From Sitta carolinensis (Eukaryota > Chordata > Aves > Passeriformes > Sittidae): 64,000 nt of DNA. Numbering within the stretch: position 1 is the stretch's first letter; the number at the start of each line of letters is the position of its first letter. The stretch lies in the NCBI GenBank assembly GCA_032173965.1, contig CM063283.1, positions 110,555,108 through 110,619,107 of the forward strand, read 5' to 3'. A program made the translations under genes and the position numbers. The notes under the pieces are model-generated. The model saw only the letters and a program-made list of their open reading frames with translations, was not told the origin of the DNA and searched no databases. Of the stretch, positions 23,761 to 38,300 are shown one piece after another.

Positions 23761-25038
23761 TAACAGAACTGCAGAATAATGATGTTATATTAAATAACAT
23801 CAAAATAAACCCCAGAGGCCAAGAGACACACACACAGAGTTCAAAGACGTCAGGAGGGTTTCAGACTAAACTGGCTCTTGCAATGTTTTCATAGGTGAAG
23901 CTCAGTCAACAGTTTCCAAGACTGCTGATCAATACTTTTACAATGCACAACACTCACTACAGAAAATGCACATAATGGATTATGGCTGGGCACAGGACAG
24001 CATCGTGATTTTTTAAATGAAAACAAAACCCAAAGTAGCAATTATCAAGAGGCCTCATTTGGAAAAAAAAAAATAATTACGATACTGGAATAATTGCCTA
24101 TATTTGGAACAAGGCTTACTTGGTATTTCTATTATAAAAGCTATTCTAAAATTATAGTGCTGGTATTCAAACAGCAACTCTGTAATACCAGCCCTTACAT
24201 AACAAACAGAAAAGGAGTTATCTAACAGAAGCCCTATTAGTACAAAATTATTTAAGTAATAGGGCCTCTTGCAATGTATAAAATAGATCAATGTTATGTA
24301 ATTACAAAATGATGCCAATCTTAGTCTCTGATTATTAAGGAAAAACCTCAGTAATGTCTGCTCATCTCTAAGACTACATAAAATGCTCTTCTTCACTCAA
24401 GTGGTTAAATTTTCAAGCCAAATGGGAATTCATCCTTTGTATTCAGATAAAAATAAACTACAAAAGAAACCTCAGGAGTGTTAAATGCATTTACACATCA
24501 AGCTGTGAAACCTAGGGAGCCACCTGCTAGACAGATTGGGTGAATGTGGAAAATGTTTTGTGGCACAGGCCCATCACTTGTTAAAACAGGGATGCAAAAT
24601 AAAGGATAAACAAAAGAGAGGTTATAGGGAGAATGAAATGCTTTGCTTTCTGGATGGAAACTATGCAGGAAAAAAAAAATTAAGCCTCAAACATATGACA
24701 GAGAGAAAGCCAGCCAGGAGACATGTCTGCATGCAAATGTACTGTGGCTGAACAAGGAGAAGCCTCTGACTGCTGCTACAGAGTCTCAGCAAGCACCCTA
24801 ATCATGCCTGCGAGCCCCTGCCCAGGTTCAAAGCTTTCCTTTGAAGTACTGAGCACTAATTGGGAAGAAATGGAAACTCTGTCTTCCCAAAGTGCTGAGC
24901 AGCTTTAAACTCCAGGTATAAAACACTACCTTCTGCAGAAGAGGAGCAGTGTGATTTGCTCTCTGACCCACAGTAATGCTGGACCCCTGATGGAAGAGTA
25001 GGGCAGGGGCAGGAAAGCTCCTGGGGCTGTCAGGTGGC

Positions 25039-25150
25039 AAAGCCACCACCCCAAAAGAAAAAGCCACCACCTCCTGAATCGGTGTGTCCAAAGGAAAAAC
25101 CACCACCCCTGAATCAGTGTGCCCAGAGGAAAAGCCACCATCCCTGAGCC
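25039..25150 (+). repeat. Imperfect tandem repeat, about 36-bp unit, 2 full plus 2 partial copies
   Basis: Copies of 'aagccaccacctcctgaatc'-type sequence followed by 'ggtgtgtccaaaggaa' start at 25061 (36 bp) and 25097 (35 bp). A partial copy precedes them at 25039 and another follows at 25132. The copies differ at several positions. Minus-strand frames across 24828-25193 are repetitive because of this. Confidence 0.75.
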
Positions 25151-28100
25151 AGCTCAGAGACACACCAGGTGTCAGCACATCCCCTTTGTTCATTTATGTC
25201 TTGTGCCTCTGCTCCAGAGTTTGCTACCACGAGCTGTACTGCCAAAATGGAAAAGATTAAACGGGATTATTTATTATTTTTATGATTAATAAGTAAGATG
25301 AACAGCGTAAAGCAAAGGCCTCAGGTGACACCACAGCTATCCACATGCTGTGGCATTCACAGCTGCAAGACCAAAGAGAGACAGAAGGAAGTTTTCCCCT
25401 GCCAGTGCCCTGCTATACTAAACTTAAAAAATCCCAGAAGAGCATTGCACGATCTCACCTACAAATGTACCTCCAAACCAGGAACTGCTCACAGCTTACC
25501 AGCAATGAGGAAAGGCAGTTTTAAAATGAGAAGCAGAATATATGCCATGGAATTTTGACTTTACAGTCCCCAGTCTTCCTGACAGATCTGTGACAAATGG
25601 TAAAGACCAACCAGCCTCCTGTCACCAGGCTGACATTTGTCACATGGACAGACAACTTGTCTATACATTTTTATATAGGAAGACTATACTTTCACCATTA
25701 AATTTTCCATGGTTTGAGCCTGGAACAAGACAGAGGCCATGTGGAGTGTGAGGAAAGACAAAAGTCATCACTCTTCCAAATCTAGATGTTTCAGCTCTCC
25801 ATCACAGGGGAGAAAGAGATGCAAAAATAATAACACCAAAAGTAGGCATCCTGCTGAGTGACTGTCACCAGGGCAGCTTTAGATAAAACCCACTGTTCTG
25901 CAGTCAAGAACAAATAATAGGTGAAAACTATGACCTGAAAATGCAGCAGGTACACAAGCAAACAGTTTCTCAGTAAGTTCAGTGAGCTGACTTGGCAGCC
26001 TGAATTGCAGTGGTGTGGAGCTGGATCCTGCTCAGTGGATTCACACTGCTCATACAGAGCTGTGCATCTGCTACTCACAGCCCAGAGGGGGAAAAAGCAA
26101 GAAAGGAAGAACTGTACAGCAGGACAGGGACCCCCATCATCCCCTTCCTCCTTTTATGGGATCCAACTTCTGCTCTCTTGGATGTCATCCTGACTGCCAT
26201 CAGCAGCGTGTTCATTCCTGAATAAGACATCTATTCTTCTTTTGGATTATTTCACTGACAAATATTGCACAAGGCTGTTATCAGCCTGAATCCACAATTA
26301 CCCCTGTGGTCAGATCTCTGTTTTGCATATACACAAAAGCAGGTATCTTCCTAAAAAGATAGACCAGACTTATCAGCAGACTGATAGCAAAAACAAATAT
26401 ATGCTGAATGAAGTTTTACTGTTCTGTGTTTTGTGTCAAGAACACTTCAGCCCCTTCTGGTCTCTGTACCAATACTGGCAGCAGCCACACAACCTTTACA
26501 CTGACCCCCTCACCCAACAATAAAAACCCCTCAAACCCCCAAAACAAGCCACCATAAAAAGAAAAATCCCTTCTCCTGTGAAAATTTGAAAATCACATTT
26601 TGAACACAAAGCTGAACTGCATGTGCATAAATGTGCACTTCTGCATGTGGTAAAATCTTTATAAATTACAACCAGAATTCAAAAAAATTAATTTGTAAGT
26701 GGAAAGGCTGTACATTGTGAAAATTCAGGCTTTTGTTGTCCATTCAGCTGGGAAACTAAACAGCAGCCACTCTGTAAACATCTTATCTGTCTTTAAAATC
26801 CACATCAGACAAAAACCTGAAAAGAAATGTCTAGAGGTCTCATCTCTTTTTAAGATCTCCCATCTCCTGGGTGGCTTTGGCATTCTATTGCTAAATAGGC
26901 CTCTAGCTGCATATATAGCTAATTTAGGCCATTCTGGGTTCTGCAGAGCAGGGACCCTTCTGTGGTAACACACAGAGCCTTTGAAAGATGCTGCCAACAA
27001 AAGATCACAAATCCAGGACTGGTCAGCCCTGTCACGATTCAGTGTCCCTTGTTCACCTTCTTCTGAACAGTGGCCTTTTAATGCAATGTTTGAGAGAGAC
27101 ATGACCTAAATACCCTTTTCCTGAGGGCTGCAGGAATCCCAGGAATGACTGCCCCACTAGAAATCCTTGCCTTCCACCAGCAATGCTGCACGAGGGCTGC
27201 TCCACAGCTGAGAGTGAAACTTTGGGAGTTTTCACAGATGCTCTCTTTATCATGGTCTCATGGAAACTGGCTCTGACAGGCCCAGAGAGAAGGACATTCA
27301 AATATTCTGCCACAGTGAGTACTTTTTCAGTCCTTCACAAATACTGATACTAATCTGACCACAGGAGATCTCACAGTGATCACAACCCCAGCCAGGTGGG
27401 CAGCTGCCTGAGTGGAAATTTCTACATCTCCAAACACTCCTCTGTATTGCTTCCACTTCTGACAGAGACACAAAAAAACACTGAAGCAGAGGTTGCTTCC
27501 TGCTGGAACAGTTATTAAGTCCTGGAAGAAATGCAGAATGTGAAATTACTGATATAAAAGTGAGCACCCACTTCTCTTGGAGCTTGCAGTGTTTCAGAAC
27601 AGTTTGACTACCAAGTTAAAAACTACTCCCCATCACTTGAAAAATTAGAAGCTAATTAGAAAAGAGAGGTGTTCTGTACCAAAGCTTCATATTCAAAAGA
27701 CCTTATGTGCCAAACTGGAATTGTGGATGTCACCACTGCTAGCTTGGCACCGCTCTTCAAAAGCTCCTCAGTTGGGCTGAGTAGCAGTTGGAGAAGCAGC
27801 ATTTATGCTCTTATGATTCATTTTTATCTGCCAGAATAACCCTCAGCTCATCTGCAATTACATGCCAAAAAAATCAGATATTCGAGGGTATTACAAATTG
27901 CCTGCAGTTCAGTGCAATGTGTTAATATAGGACACATTTATAGACAATGAGTCTGGCAAACCAGACTAGCTTCATTTAAAATAAACAAACAAGCAGCCTG
28001 GTCTAATTACCAGAACTAATCTAAAAGAATCAATATTTCTCCAGTCAAGACATATAACAAGAACCTCCATGCTATTGACTCAGCAATGTATAATTGCTTC

Positions 28101-30122
28101 TTGAATCTGCAAGTTTTGTTCACTTTTAAGCCCATTAAACATGAACTACTTTTTATTAGTTCTATTTAAATTCTTTTTACCTTTACTGTAATAAACCAGA
28201 TTTCGAAATAACTGGAAAAATTGAAACTTCACTGCATTAATCAGAAGTACTTTTCTGTAAGTAAGTTCATTGCTTCCAGGCAACTGGGAGCTTTTTCTAT
28301 GCCTGGTTTGACTGACTGCTCACAAGCCTCTCCTCCCAGGCACTACTACAGGCTCACTCTAAACTCATGCTAAAGGTCAGCATCTCCTCAAGGTTTGCTT
28401 GTATAACTGCTTGCTCATCCCACATCTCTACCAACAAGATATGTCTTAAGCTAAACTGTTGGCTTTGGGGTTTTTTTGTTGAGGTTTCGGTTGGGTTTTG
28501 AGGGGTTTATATCAATTTTGGTTTAGAGCTCTTTATCAAATTGATAATTTCCATAGACATTAAGTAACAGATAACCCAGGGCACACAGGACAGGACAGTA
28601 GTTAGAGGCATTATTATTTCTTCAGCACAGGAAAAAGAACTGCAAAAGGAGATGCTTAGGCCTTTTACTCTCATCTTATAACACAGATCCAAAGTGCCCA
28701 GATGAAAAAGCTGGAAACTCACAAAGCCATGGCAAAGTGTCTGCCCTGACACCAGCAGAGGGGACCTGCAAAAAGCCCCAGCACAGGCAGGTCCTGCAGT
28801 GCCACAGGGACCCAGCAGCCCCATCACCAGCTCACACTGCCCTGAGCCCCTTCCTCTCTGCCCTTTCCACACATCCCACAGGAGTGGGGCTTGTTCTGCT
28901 CTTACAGGGGTTCCTTTATCAGCCATCATCAATCACAATGGGGTTGTGCAATCTTTACCTCCTCAGTCTCAGGCTGTTCACTCCTGTGCATCACTTATCC
29001 CATTAAACTTGAACAGCACAACCAAGGAGGAAAGGGAGACTCTCTCCAGAGGTGAGAGATTGGGCAGATGAAACCTTGAACCAAACCTGGCCTTGCTGCT
29101 AAGGCAGAGTAATATTGTCCTGAAACACATCCTGTGACAGTATTTGTATTTTAGCCTGTGCTTTCTGCTGCTTTGGAAAGTACTGCCAAGGGTCCTGAAT
29201 GTGTGGCCTTCACAACTTCCACATGTGAAAACAATTGCTCCCACAGCAACACTGACATTTTCAAAACAATTGTGAAAGAGTAAATGCCATTACAGCTTCT
29301 AAGAAAGCACTTTCAGTTTGGATTACTTATTTCTTCTCAGAATAAACATCCCCAGGAGACCAAGTTTGGTCCTTGAGTTCCACCAGCAGATACCCCCAGC
29401 TGAAGGGGATCCTGTGCTGGCCCAGAGCAGTGACCAGAGCAGGGCTGAACAGTGCTGGGTTCCTGCCATAAATGCATCCATCATTGCTCAGCAAGGCTGC
29501 TCTGTCCCCAGGAAAGAGGCACAAAGCTTAATGGGGTGCAGTTTCTGAGGAGCAGGAGAACTGAGTGCTACAGAAAAAAAAAAAAACCCACTGTAATGCT
29601 CCCTTCCTCCAAATAAAAGGTGCAAGGACTCAGTGCCTCATCTATTAAAAACAGATAGGAGAGAACATTACTTCTACAAGTTGTGCAAAACTGACTCTGC
29701 CTAAAAACCAGACCACACCAGATTAACAGCAGGGCTCATAACTCTGGGAGCAGCTTTTCAGAGCATTGCTCTGCCAGTGGAGAGGCCTCTGCCTTACAGG
29801 CTTTGAAACCTAACCACTGCCTCCACACTGGTAAATTCAATATGAAAACAGGCACTCTAACTGGTCTTCCAATATGTTTTACATTTTGTCTTGCTTGAAC
29901 TGTACAAACTCTTGAAACTGTGACTGCCATGACTGCTTTTGTGAGCTGCTTTCAGGTCTAGCCTGATGAATACAAAGATTATTTTCTTTTTCTCTATGTG
30001 GTCCCAACTAAGTTTTTAAGAAAATTGACTTTTCCAGCAATTTCTACAAATCATAAGATTGACAACTCAGAGATAAATCCCTGCAGTAAGACACAAATAG
30101 GACAACAGCAGCAGATGACAGA

Positions 30123-30575
30123 TCACAGAATCACAGGATGGTTTGGGCTGGAAGTGACCTTAAAGATGATCCAGTTCCAACAGCCCTGCCATGGCCAGGG
30201 ACACCTGCCTCTATCCCAGGTCACTCAGAGCCCCACCCAGCCTTGGACACTTCCACGAATGGGACACTGACACTTCTCTGGGTAAGCTGTGCCAGGGCCT
30301 CCCCACCCTCACAGGGAAGAATTTCCTCCCAATATCTGATCCAACCCTACTCCCTTTCAGTCTGAAGCCATCCCCCCTTGTCCAGTCACTCCAGGCCCTT
30401 GTAAATAGCCTCTCTCCATCTTTCTTGCAGGCTCCCTTTAGGCACTAGAAGGCCACAAATAAGGTCACCTTCCCTTTTCTGGACTGAACAATCCCAATTC
30501 TCTCAACCTTTCCTCACAGTGGAGGTGTTCCAGCCCTCTCATCATCTGGGTGGCCTCCACTGGACCATCAAGGAA
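30123..30575 (-). mobile_element. CR1 LINE, 5'-truncated, about 450 bp
   Basis: It begins 'tcacagaatcacaggatggt' and carries well-preserved antisense CR1 3' blocks: 'tgccatggccagggacacct', 'agggaagaatttcctcccaa', 'aggccacaaataaggtcacc', and the 'cagccctctcatcatctggg' block near its truncated 5' end. It is among the least diverged CR1 copies here. It has no reverse transcriptase frame. Confidence 0.92.
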
Positions 30576-32107
30576 GTCAAGGCTGAAGGAATTATTTCAG
30601 GGGATTATTCAATCCATGCAGCTTCCAGCAGAGCCTTCACTTCACTCAGAACATTTAATTTCCAGATTATTCCTTGTTGCAGGTTCTCATGACCCAAGAC
30701 ACCCAGGCAGCACCACACAAGGGCACAGGTACCAGGCAGCCTGCAGGGCTGCCTATGAGAAACTCAGATTTTCTCTTCTCTGAACAGAAGCACAGCTTGA
30801 GAATTCAGGAGCTATCACAATTCAAAATCTTGCTTCCCCCTGCCCCAGCATATTTTAGCTTCTCAGTAACTCATCAATGGCCTTTTCAAGCCTTACACAA
30901 AGAAGAAAAGCAAAAATTGCAGCCGTGCAAGTTGAAAAGTATCCTACAAAACAGCAAAGAGCATAAAAAAGGGCTTTCTTGTGTTTCTGGGGCATTGCTC
31001 CTACACCAGTGTCAACGAGCACAGGCAAAAACATTTTACACAACCAGTTTTGAAAGCAGCTGGTCACCATGACACTGGACAAGGCTGCTTTAATAAATCA
31101 GCCTACTGGGTGTCCCTGCACACCAAAGCTGCAGGCAGTCAGCCAGGTTCAGCTGCAATAGCTAATTTTTGGGGGTAAAAATTTTGACCCAAGAAATTTT
31201 TGGGCTTGGAGGAAGTGTTTATTTCCCCACCTAATGAGCTGGGATCAATTCCAGGATCAATGCCTTCACTTCCTCTACAGCAGGAAAATGTACATCTTAA
31301 AGGGATGTAACTTTGTACAGGGTCAGCACATGCCCTGAACACAGATTGTGGCTGATCCAGAACGTGCTGCTTTATGAATCACAGCTTTGAGAAATATCCC
31401 ACAGAAATCAACATTTTTAGAGAGACTGCTTGTCCTACAACAGACCTTGAAAAGTGACAGAATACCAAAGCAATAATTCAGGTATTTGCAAAATCACCAA
31501 GATTAAATTATTTTCTAACAAAAATAATCTAATAGCCCCTGAAGGGGCAAGGTGTCAGAGATCATCATTAAAATGTCAACATCTGACAGTAACCACAGGT
31601 TTAAAGATCCTGTCCTGAAAAAAACTGCTGTACTGCTGTGTCAGCAGGGACCCAGCAGCTCTCCACTTTCCCTGTCACTGTTTGTAGGACAGACTACAAA
31701 TAAAGGCAAAAAGTAGGAAGCTTGCTGATATACTTAACATTTTCCTACCCGGTTATTGGATAAAATTTAAAGATGTTCAGATTAAAGGCAGTCTAAAATG
31801 ACCCCAGCCAGCATTGATGAGGTTTCTGTGAACCCCATAAAGGAGATAGTTCCCCTCTTCTACATTCAAGGAAGGAGGATACAGACAAGTATCTCTAGAG
31901 CCCCATGGAGGTTTATTCGTGGTTAAATCTCTGCTACAAAGATTGCCAGCAGATACAGCACACATGAGACAGCAGAAGCAACAAGCTTCCAGTGCAGATT
32001 TCATTCCTCAACTAAAATTCTCCAAGTGGGAGACTTCTGACACCTCTCCCAGCAGTTCATGCAGCTCTATGAAAAGAACAGGATTTGCACACCCGTTTTT
32101 TGGTTTG

Positions 32108-32125
32108 TTTTTTTTTTTTTTTTTT
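32108..32125 (+). repeat. Poly(T) homopolymer, 18 nt
   Basis: An uninterrupted run of T on the + strand, one of the few long T runs in a window dominated by A runs. Confidence 0.85.
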
Positions 32126-33088
32126 CCCCAAAAGCATATTGCTACAGACAAAACGCAAATACAGAAACGTGGGGGAAGATTTCTTTCTTACCACCACCAC
32201 TGGGGACCACTTCTGGCACCTGGCAACACTCAGAGCAACAGGAGAATCCCCATCTCCTCCCTCCAGGGAAGTACCACTGCTTATGTCTCAAGAGATTTGC
32301 TTTCTCATTTGCCTATAAGCAAAAAAGACATTCTCCAGTGAATAAAGGTAAAAATAATTTGTTTAGAAGCAAAATGCAATGCAAACAAGCAGCTGACGAC
32401 CCAGGTAATGAATAACTCAAACACTTCTTACTAAAATTATGAGTCTTTTTCCTTCCTCTGAAGAAAGAAATCCCTACTTGATCCTTCTTCACATATATAT
32501 TACTATACTCAGCTCCACAGGTACCAACTACTATTGCTTTCAAAGGGACTAACTGGCACATATCTATGAAATTAAAAGCAAGTGTTCCAAATTTACCACT
32601 AATAGTGAAATTGCAGCTTCTATTCACACAGGAGCAAGGGCTTGCATACACAAGAACTAGCCTACTTTTCCTGGCTTTACTAATCAGCATAACAAAAGGT
32701 TATTTTATTTCTCTTACCTCCAAACCCTGTCTTGAGAGAAGTTACTGAAAACGAAGAAGAAGCAATTATCTGCTCTCAGAACACACACTTAATCCTTATA
32801 TTTTATTAAGAGTGTTTTTATGATCCTGAAGCAATTAAGCTAATCATTATTTAATTTTAGATTACTGAACTGGAGATTTACTTCAGACACAAGCTCACTT
32901 TCCACATAATTTAGTCACAGTAATTAGAGATGTACTTTACCCAGAGGTGGCTTGTTTAAAGCATGTTATCTAATTTCACAAGCCTCACACCATGAAAATT
33001 TCATGCAGAAATCTACAACCCAAACTTCAAAAATGAGAAAAGCCCTGAAGACACTCAGATTTACCAGACTGCAAACCTGTTTTTCCTC

Positions 33089-33126
33089 AAAAAAAAAAAA
33101 AAAAAAAGAAAAAGAAAAAAGAAAAA
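33089..33126 (+). repeat. A-rich tract, poly(A) followed by (A)nG repeats
   Basis: Nineteen A residues (33089-33107), then aaa-g-type interruptions to about 33126. It is a simple purine repeat with no associated gene. Confidence 0.85.
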
Positions 33127-35308
33127 ATATACTCCAAATATGTGCCCAGAAAGTTAATGTATCACAAAAGCTAACACAAAACATTTCTATAACCCACCAC
33201 TCCTTTAGCAAGCTGTTAGAACAAAGAGTGCTCCTCTCACACGGATCACTTCATTTATAATTTATTTTAACCAGGATGCAAAGCCTGCAGACAAATACAA
33301 ATGTTTGATTAGGACGCCCAGCAGGTACCTGCCCCAGGATGGAACCAGTGATGAAACACTGAGACACTTAAAGAATTCTGTGACAGTGTTAGGAGAGGAA
33401 CAGAAACAGGGCCCAGGCATGTAGGTTCATACTGACCCTGGATACGATGCCATTGGAAAACTGCTCATTTCCAACCTACTTCAGACAAAACTGTGCTGTA
33501 GAAACCCAGCTGTGCTAGGAAACACCAGTGACCCTGCTAGCTCCTACCCACCCAGCTCAGCTTCAGTTCTGCAGACAGTTAATGCCAGTCCATCCAGGCT
33601 GGGACAGTGTCCAAGGTCAGTTTTATGTCAAAACACATTTCCTGGCTTTTGGAAGGGCATCATCTTTCACCACTGCCACTAAAGAGAAGAAAACATGACC
33701 AGGGAAACATTTGGAAAGCACACACTGCTTTTTGCAACTTTTTGCCTTCTAAATCCTCCAACAAAACCAACACGTGCAACTGCTCAACACTCAATTAAAA
33801 GTCAGCTACATTCAAACTTCTAAAAATGCAGAAGATGCAGATTCATTGCAAGATTTTAGTGCCAGTACTTTCATGACCCAATCTGATTTGCCACATATAA
33901 GAAAGGCTACAGAACTCATCAACAGCACATGAGATTTCAGCAAAGACTAGCAAAGAAGAATCAGAACACGAAGCTACAAAGAGATCATAACAAGACAGGT
34001 TGGTTATTGGGAGCGTGTTCAAAATAAATACAAGTAAGTCTCAGCTATCTGGATATTCAACAAACATACTTTTCCATGTGTTATCACATTAAAAGTGTAA
34101 ACTTGGAGACAGAGGAATTGTGACAGCAGAAAAGATTCTGCCCAAAAGAGACAGTGCCTGACAGCACAGAAAGAAAAATCTGCAGGCTTCTTGGAAGTAA
34201 CTGATGAAAAGACAAACCCCAACAATCAGTCTTCTGGTTCATTTTTAACTGATAAATGGCTTGCCTACAAAAGAAGAGTAATTATGGCAGCTGGTGACAG
34301 AGCTGGGAAGCAATCTGAACATGAAGGTGCACTGAGGTGTTAACACCACAGGCACCAGAGCCAAGGAGGCTGCAGCCACAGCAGGCAACTGCTCCTCACA
34401 AGGCAGAGAAGAGCCACTGGGAAGGGAAATGAGCCACTTCAGGCAAAAAAGGCTGCTGAAACCACAATAAACAGGTACCAGCTGGCAAGAGTAAGTTCAG
34501 GGAGAAGTTTTTGGTGACAATAAACCTGCGTGCCTAAGGAAGCCCTATTATGGCACATCACCAGCTTCCTTGAGCTCCAGTCATTTTTGTAGCTGTTCCA
34601 TCTAAATATTAATCAAAGGGTCTATGAAAGTATCACCAAAAGCAGGTGGTTCAGTTGTCAGTGCTGGTGGGGGAAGGTGATCCTGTGAATTACAGAGCTG
34701 TGGGAAAGCTAGCTTATAGGCCAAATTCTAAAAACTTACCATAACATTCCTGCATACCTATATGACAAATACTGTTAAATTTAAAATAACCAAATTAGCC
34801 ATTTTGCTTTCATTAAAATCCACACATGCAACTATGGCAATAAAAAGAGTTCATTAAAAAAGGCTCAGCTTGTCATGAGCAATATCTCATCCTGCTTCCC
34901 ATTATCCCACAACAAAGGGATCATTAAAACCAATGCAACACAAGTTGAGCTGCTCCTTGGAACAAGCACATTCTCTGGTCTTGAAGCAATTCCTGAAAAC
35001 TCCCTCCATGGGCTCTCAAAGGGATCTTTGCCTTTTTCACTGCCTGTGTACAGCAACTCCCATGCAGACATTTTACTAAAACTGATAAAACTGAGGTCAA
35101 AGCTCCCAGAATAAAAGAGTGCAACTGGTAAGAGAATAATTTGTGGTTCAAGACTGAAGCACAGCAGCATTATGCAAGAGAACAGGATCTGACCTGGCAC
35201 TGTTTACTGTACTGGTACCTGCTAAGAGGTACCTGAGCTCCAAAGAATGAGAGAGAAGCTCTTCCCATTTGAGATCCTCATCCTTTTCACTTGGAAAAAA
35301 AAATGTGT

Positions 35309-35310
<2 letters not shown>

Positions 35311-35349
<39 letters not shown>
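35311..35349 (+). repeat. (AT)n microsatellite, about 39 bp
   Basis: A perfect alternating AT tract of about 19 dinucleotides, self-complementary and able to form a cruciform. The runs of Ile-Tyr codons in frames on both strands here are artefacts of it. Confidence 0.97.
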
Positions 35350-35353
<4 letters not shown>

Positions 35354-38300
35354 CATGTACTGGACACTGCAAGCTGTATCAAATTGCTTTTCTAATGTCT
35401 TCTAAAATGGAACAAACAGGCAGTACATTGAGGATGAGAGTCACATTGAAGCATACACGCACAAGTATTTTTCCATTTTGAAACAGTCCTGAAATTAAAT
35501 ATAAATGTGCATGCACTTAAACACACAGTTTCTTTCTTGCACAGTACCTTGCACTGAATTCAATATAACCTTCAAATCCATGCTTCCATTAGCTACTTTG
35601 TGATACCACAGCTTTGAAAATATTCTCAGTGCTCCAACATTTAAGACATACAAGACTCAGAAGTGGTCACACACAATTCTATCTTCAGCATCATCTCACA
35701 AGAAGAACATTTCATTCCTTTTTATTTCCTCCACCCCTTCTTTCCTTTTTCTTAAATAATTTATTAAAATTACTGAAAGTACTTTCTGGTCAGCTTTCTT
35801 CCTTCACTATAGGAAGCATCACTATCTTTGAATCCCTGGTTCCACAGCTTGGTTGCCTCTCTAAAGGCCATCTTCTATATAATAACCTGATATTGACTAA
35901 AGTCAAGGGAATAAGGGGAGGAAATGATAATGTATTTTTGATCACAAATTGAATTTCTCCCTAGATATCAATGCTGATTTCATGGCATGCCCCTCTCTCA
36001 ATGTCTTATGGAATCATCCATAACTGACAGAATGACTTCAAGAAATTCCTTCCTGCTACCATCCTACAGCTGTGACCATCACCACTCAGAAACAGCCTCT
36101 AAAAACAAAACACTGCCCTAAAGATAACTGGAAATGATTGACTTGAAGGTGCTTTTAGAAAAAAAAGTCTCCACTCACAGCAGAAAAAACAGAGAGGATG
36201 TCAGTAAGTTATGATGGGTGTACAGAAACAATCAGAAGTGGTTTCCCCCCTCATCATCTATGAATCTTCTTGCCATGGCTGTCAGAGGTGGTCTAAGTAG
36301 AGTGAAAAGAGAACTGGAATCCTGAATGACACAGAAATGATAGAGCAAATACCAGTCACTGGGTTGACTGTAAATCCTTTAGTAAGGAAATCCATTATAA
36401 GCCAGACTACTGACCTAGATGGATCAACAATGGACAAATGCTCTCCATTCCAAGGTGGAAATTAGACTTCTTCAGCAAACAGAGCAATTCATTTTCCATC
36501 CCAACTTGCAACCAAACCCTTCAGTTTTGAGCTTCTCTTTAAGATAGATAAGCTAGAATGAAATGGGTGAATGTATCTGCAGCCTCATAATTCCACAAAG
36601 TTGTGTGCTCACTCATCAGGAGAACGTGAGCACCACCAGCACATCACTTTCATCTGACTCTGTCCCTAACCATGTGGAGCCAGGGTTCTGATGGATAAAC
36701 ACCCTGGAGCAGGCTCAGCTGAGGCAGCCTAAAACATTACTGCCCTCTCTTGTCCATGCCAGCCTTCTGCCAGGGATCACTGCTCCATGGCACCCACCTC
36801 AGCTGCTCCAACCCACAGCACAGAGGGTCACTTTAACCCCGATGAGGGTGGGTTCTTATCATGACTCTTATTTACTTTTTATAGGCAAACTGCACTGTAA
36901 CTTTCCAGCTGTGAACTGCTGGGGCTGCAGCAGCTGCACATGGTCCTTTCTGCAGTAGGTGGCAACACCTGGAGGAGGAGGAGGTGATGTCTGAGGTCAC
37001 TGCAGCAGGTTTGATACAACTCCAGTCCAAGCTGAAGAGGTTGAGTTACTCTTGGTGAGAGGGGCTGTAATTCTCCTGTTGCTATAGCCCAGAATCAGGG
37101 TAAGTCCTGGGCAAGTTAACTCAGTATAGCACTACAGTGCTGGAAAACTTTCATCTCCCTCCGAGTTTCAAATGGGACGGAATTTCAAATACAGGACAGG
37201 AAACCATGTTCATGTGAAAATGAAGCTGGGAAACACACAGCTGCCCTAAGTAACCAGGGCAGAATATCCGTGAAGCAAGTGAAGTGTGCCCTGTCCTGGG
37301 AAATCTAATCCCAGTTGAGTCCAGACAGGTTTACTCCCAAGTGTAAATTCTTACAGCCTTGCAATTTCTTACAGCCTGGTTACCTCTGAGGTTTTCCCAT
37401 GACTTATCCCTGATTAAAGGCCTACATGAAAAACAGCGTAAGATAGTAAGAAGGGAATTTGAGCAGGCTTAGCCAAGGTTTCTGCATTTCCCTGTGTTTG
37501 GGAGTGCTGGGGGGTTTACATGGATTTATTAATGAAATTTAAACTGTGAATAAATCTTGAATGTTGATGCAAGCTCATCCATACTTTATAAAAGTGTTGC
37601 CTAAATTGACTTCTGGGAAGAAGTAGGCTCTGAAAAAGGACCAAATTATTTTTTTAAATGACCATTAATTGTACACTTTTTCTTTTCTTATTGTAACATA
37701 TAATGTAAGTCTGTCACGTTCAGAGTAATTAATTATAAGAATTACTTTTTTCTTTTAAGCAATGGAATACTCTTGCTTAGAATAAGCCCATTATAGAAAA
37801 TGTTTATGGCAATAGCAGAACACAGAGCTATGTAAAGCACAGCCTTCCACAGAAACAAGGAGAGCTGCTGTAATCAGCACTGAAACACTACAGAGAGAGA
37901 CCTGAGTGGAGTGAGTGTGGGACACCTACACAGGAATGATCTGCAGGGTAAGGGATAAGCTTAACTTATTAATTTCTCCTCCTCTTTCACTCTTTCTTAA
38001 ATAACAAACAAACAAAAAAAGTCAGTTGCAAACACCCTTCCTCTGGCTTCCATCCTTCCTCACCATTTCCCCTGGCTGACCTTTGTGACAGCACATCCCT
38101 TTCACTGCACTGGTCCTCTGCCACCTTCATTTTGTGCCCTACCTCAAACCCTGGGGCTGAGGGTCCCTGAACTGCCCCCAGGTGCTGCATCAGCTTTTCT
38201 CCTACTGCTGTGATGTTTTCTTTGGTGTGCAATAGATTTATAGGTAACTTTTAGAGCTGTAGGTCTTTAAGTGGACTTCAGTCAGGAAAAAAAATAAAAT

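Larger units (their letters stand above)
22531..30122. other. Intronic sequence, mostly featureless
   Basis: About 7.6 kb. Items listed separately are the 19-A run at 23255-23273, a possible decayed frame at 23439-23760 and an imperfect tandem repeat at 25039-25150. Outside these I see no gene, named repeat or RNA. Confidence 0.55.
30576..35310. other. Intronic sequence, no gene recognised
   Basis: About 4.7 kb holding only simple repeats: a T-run at 32108-32125 and an A-rich tract at 33089-33126. The open frames here carry no recognisable domains. Confidence 0.55.

Noticed and set aside
24055..24396. 113-codon minus-strand frame
   Set aside because: It is AT-rich with a random-looking composition, and no motif or splice signals support it.
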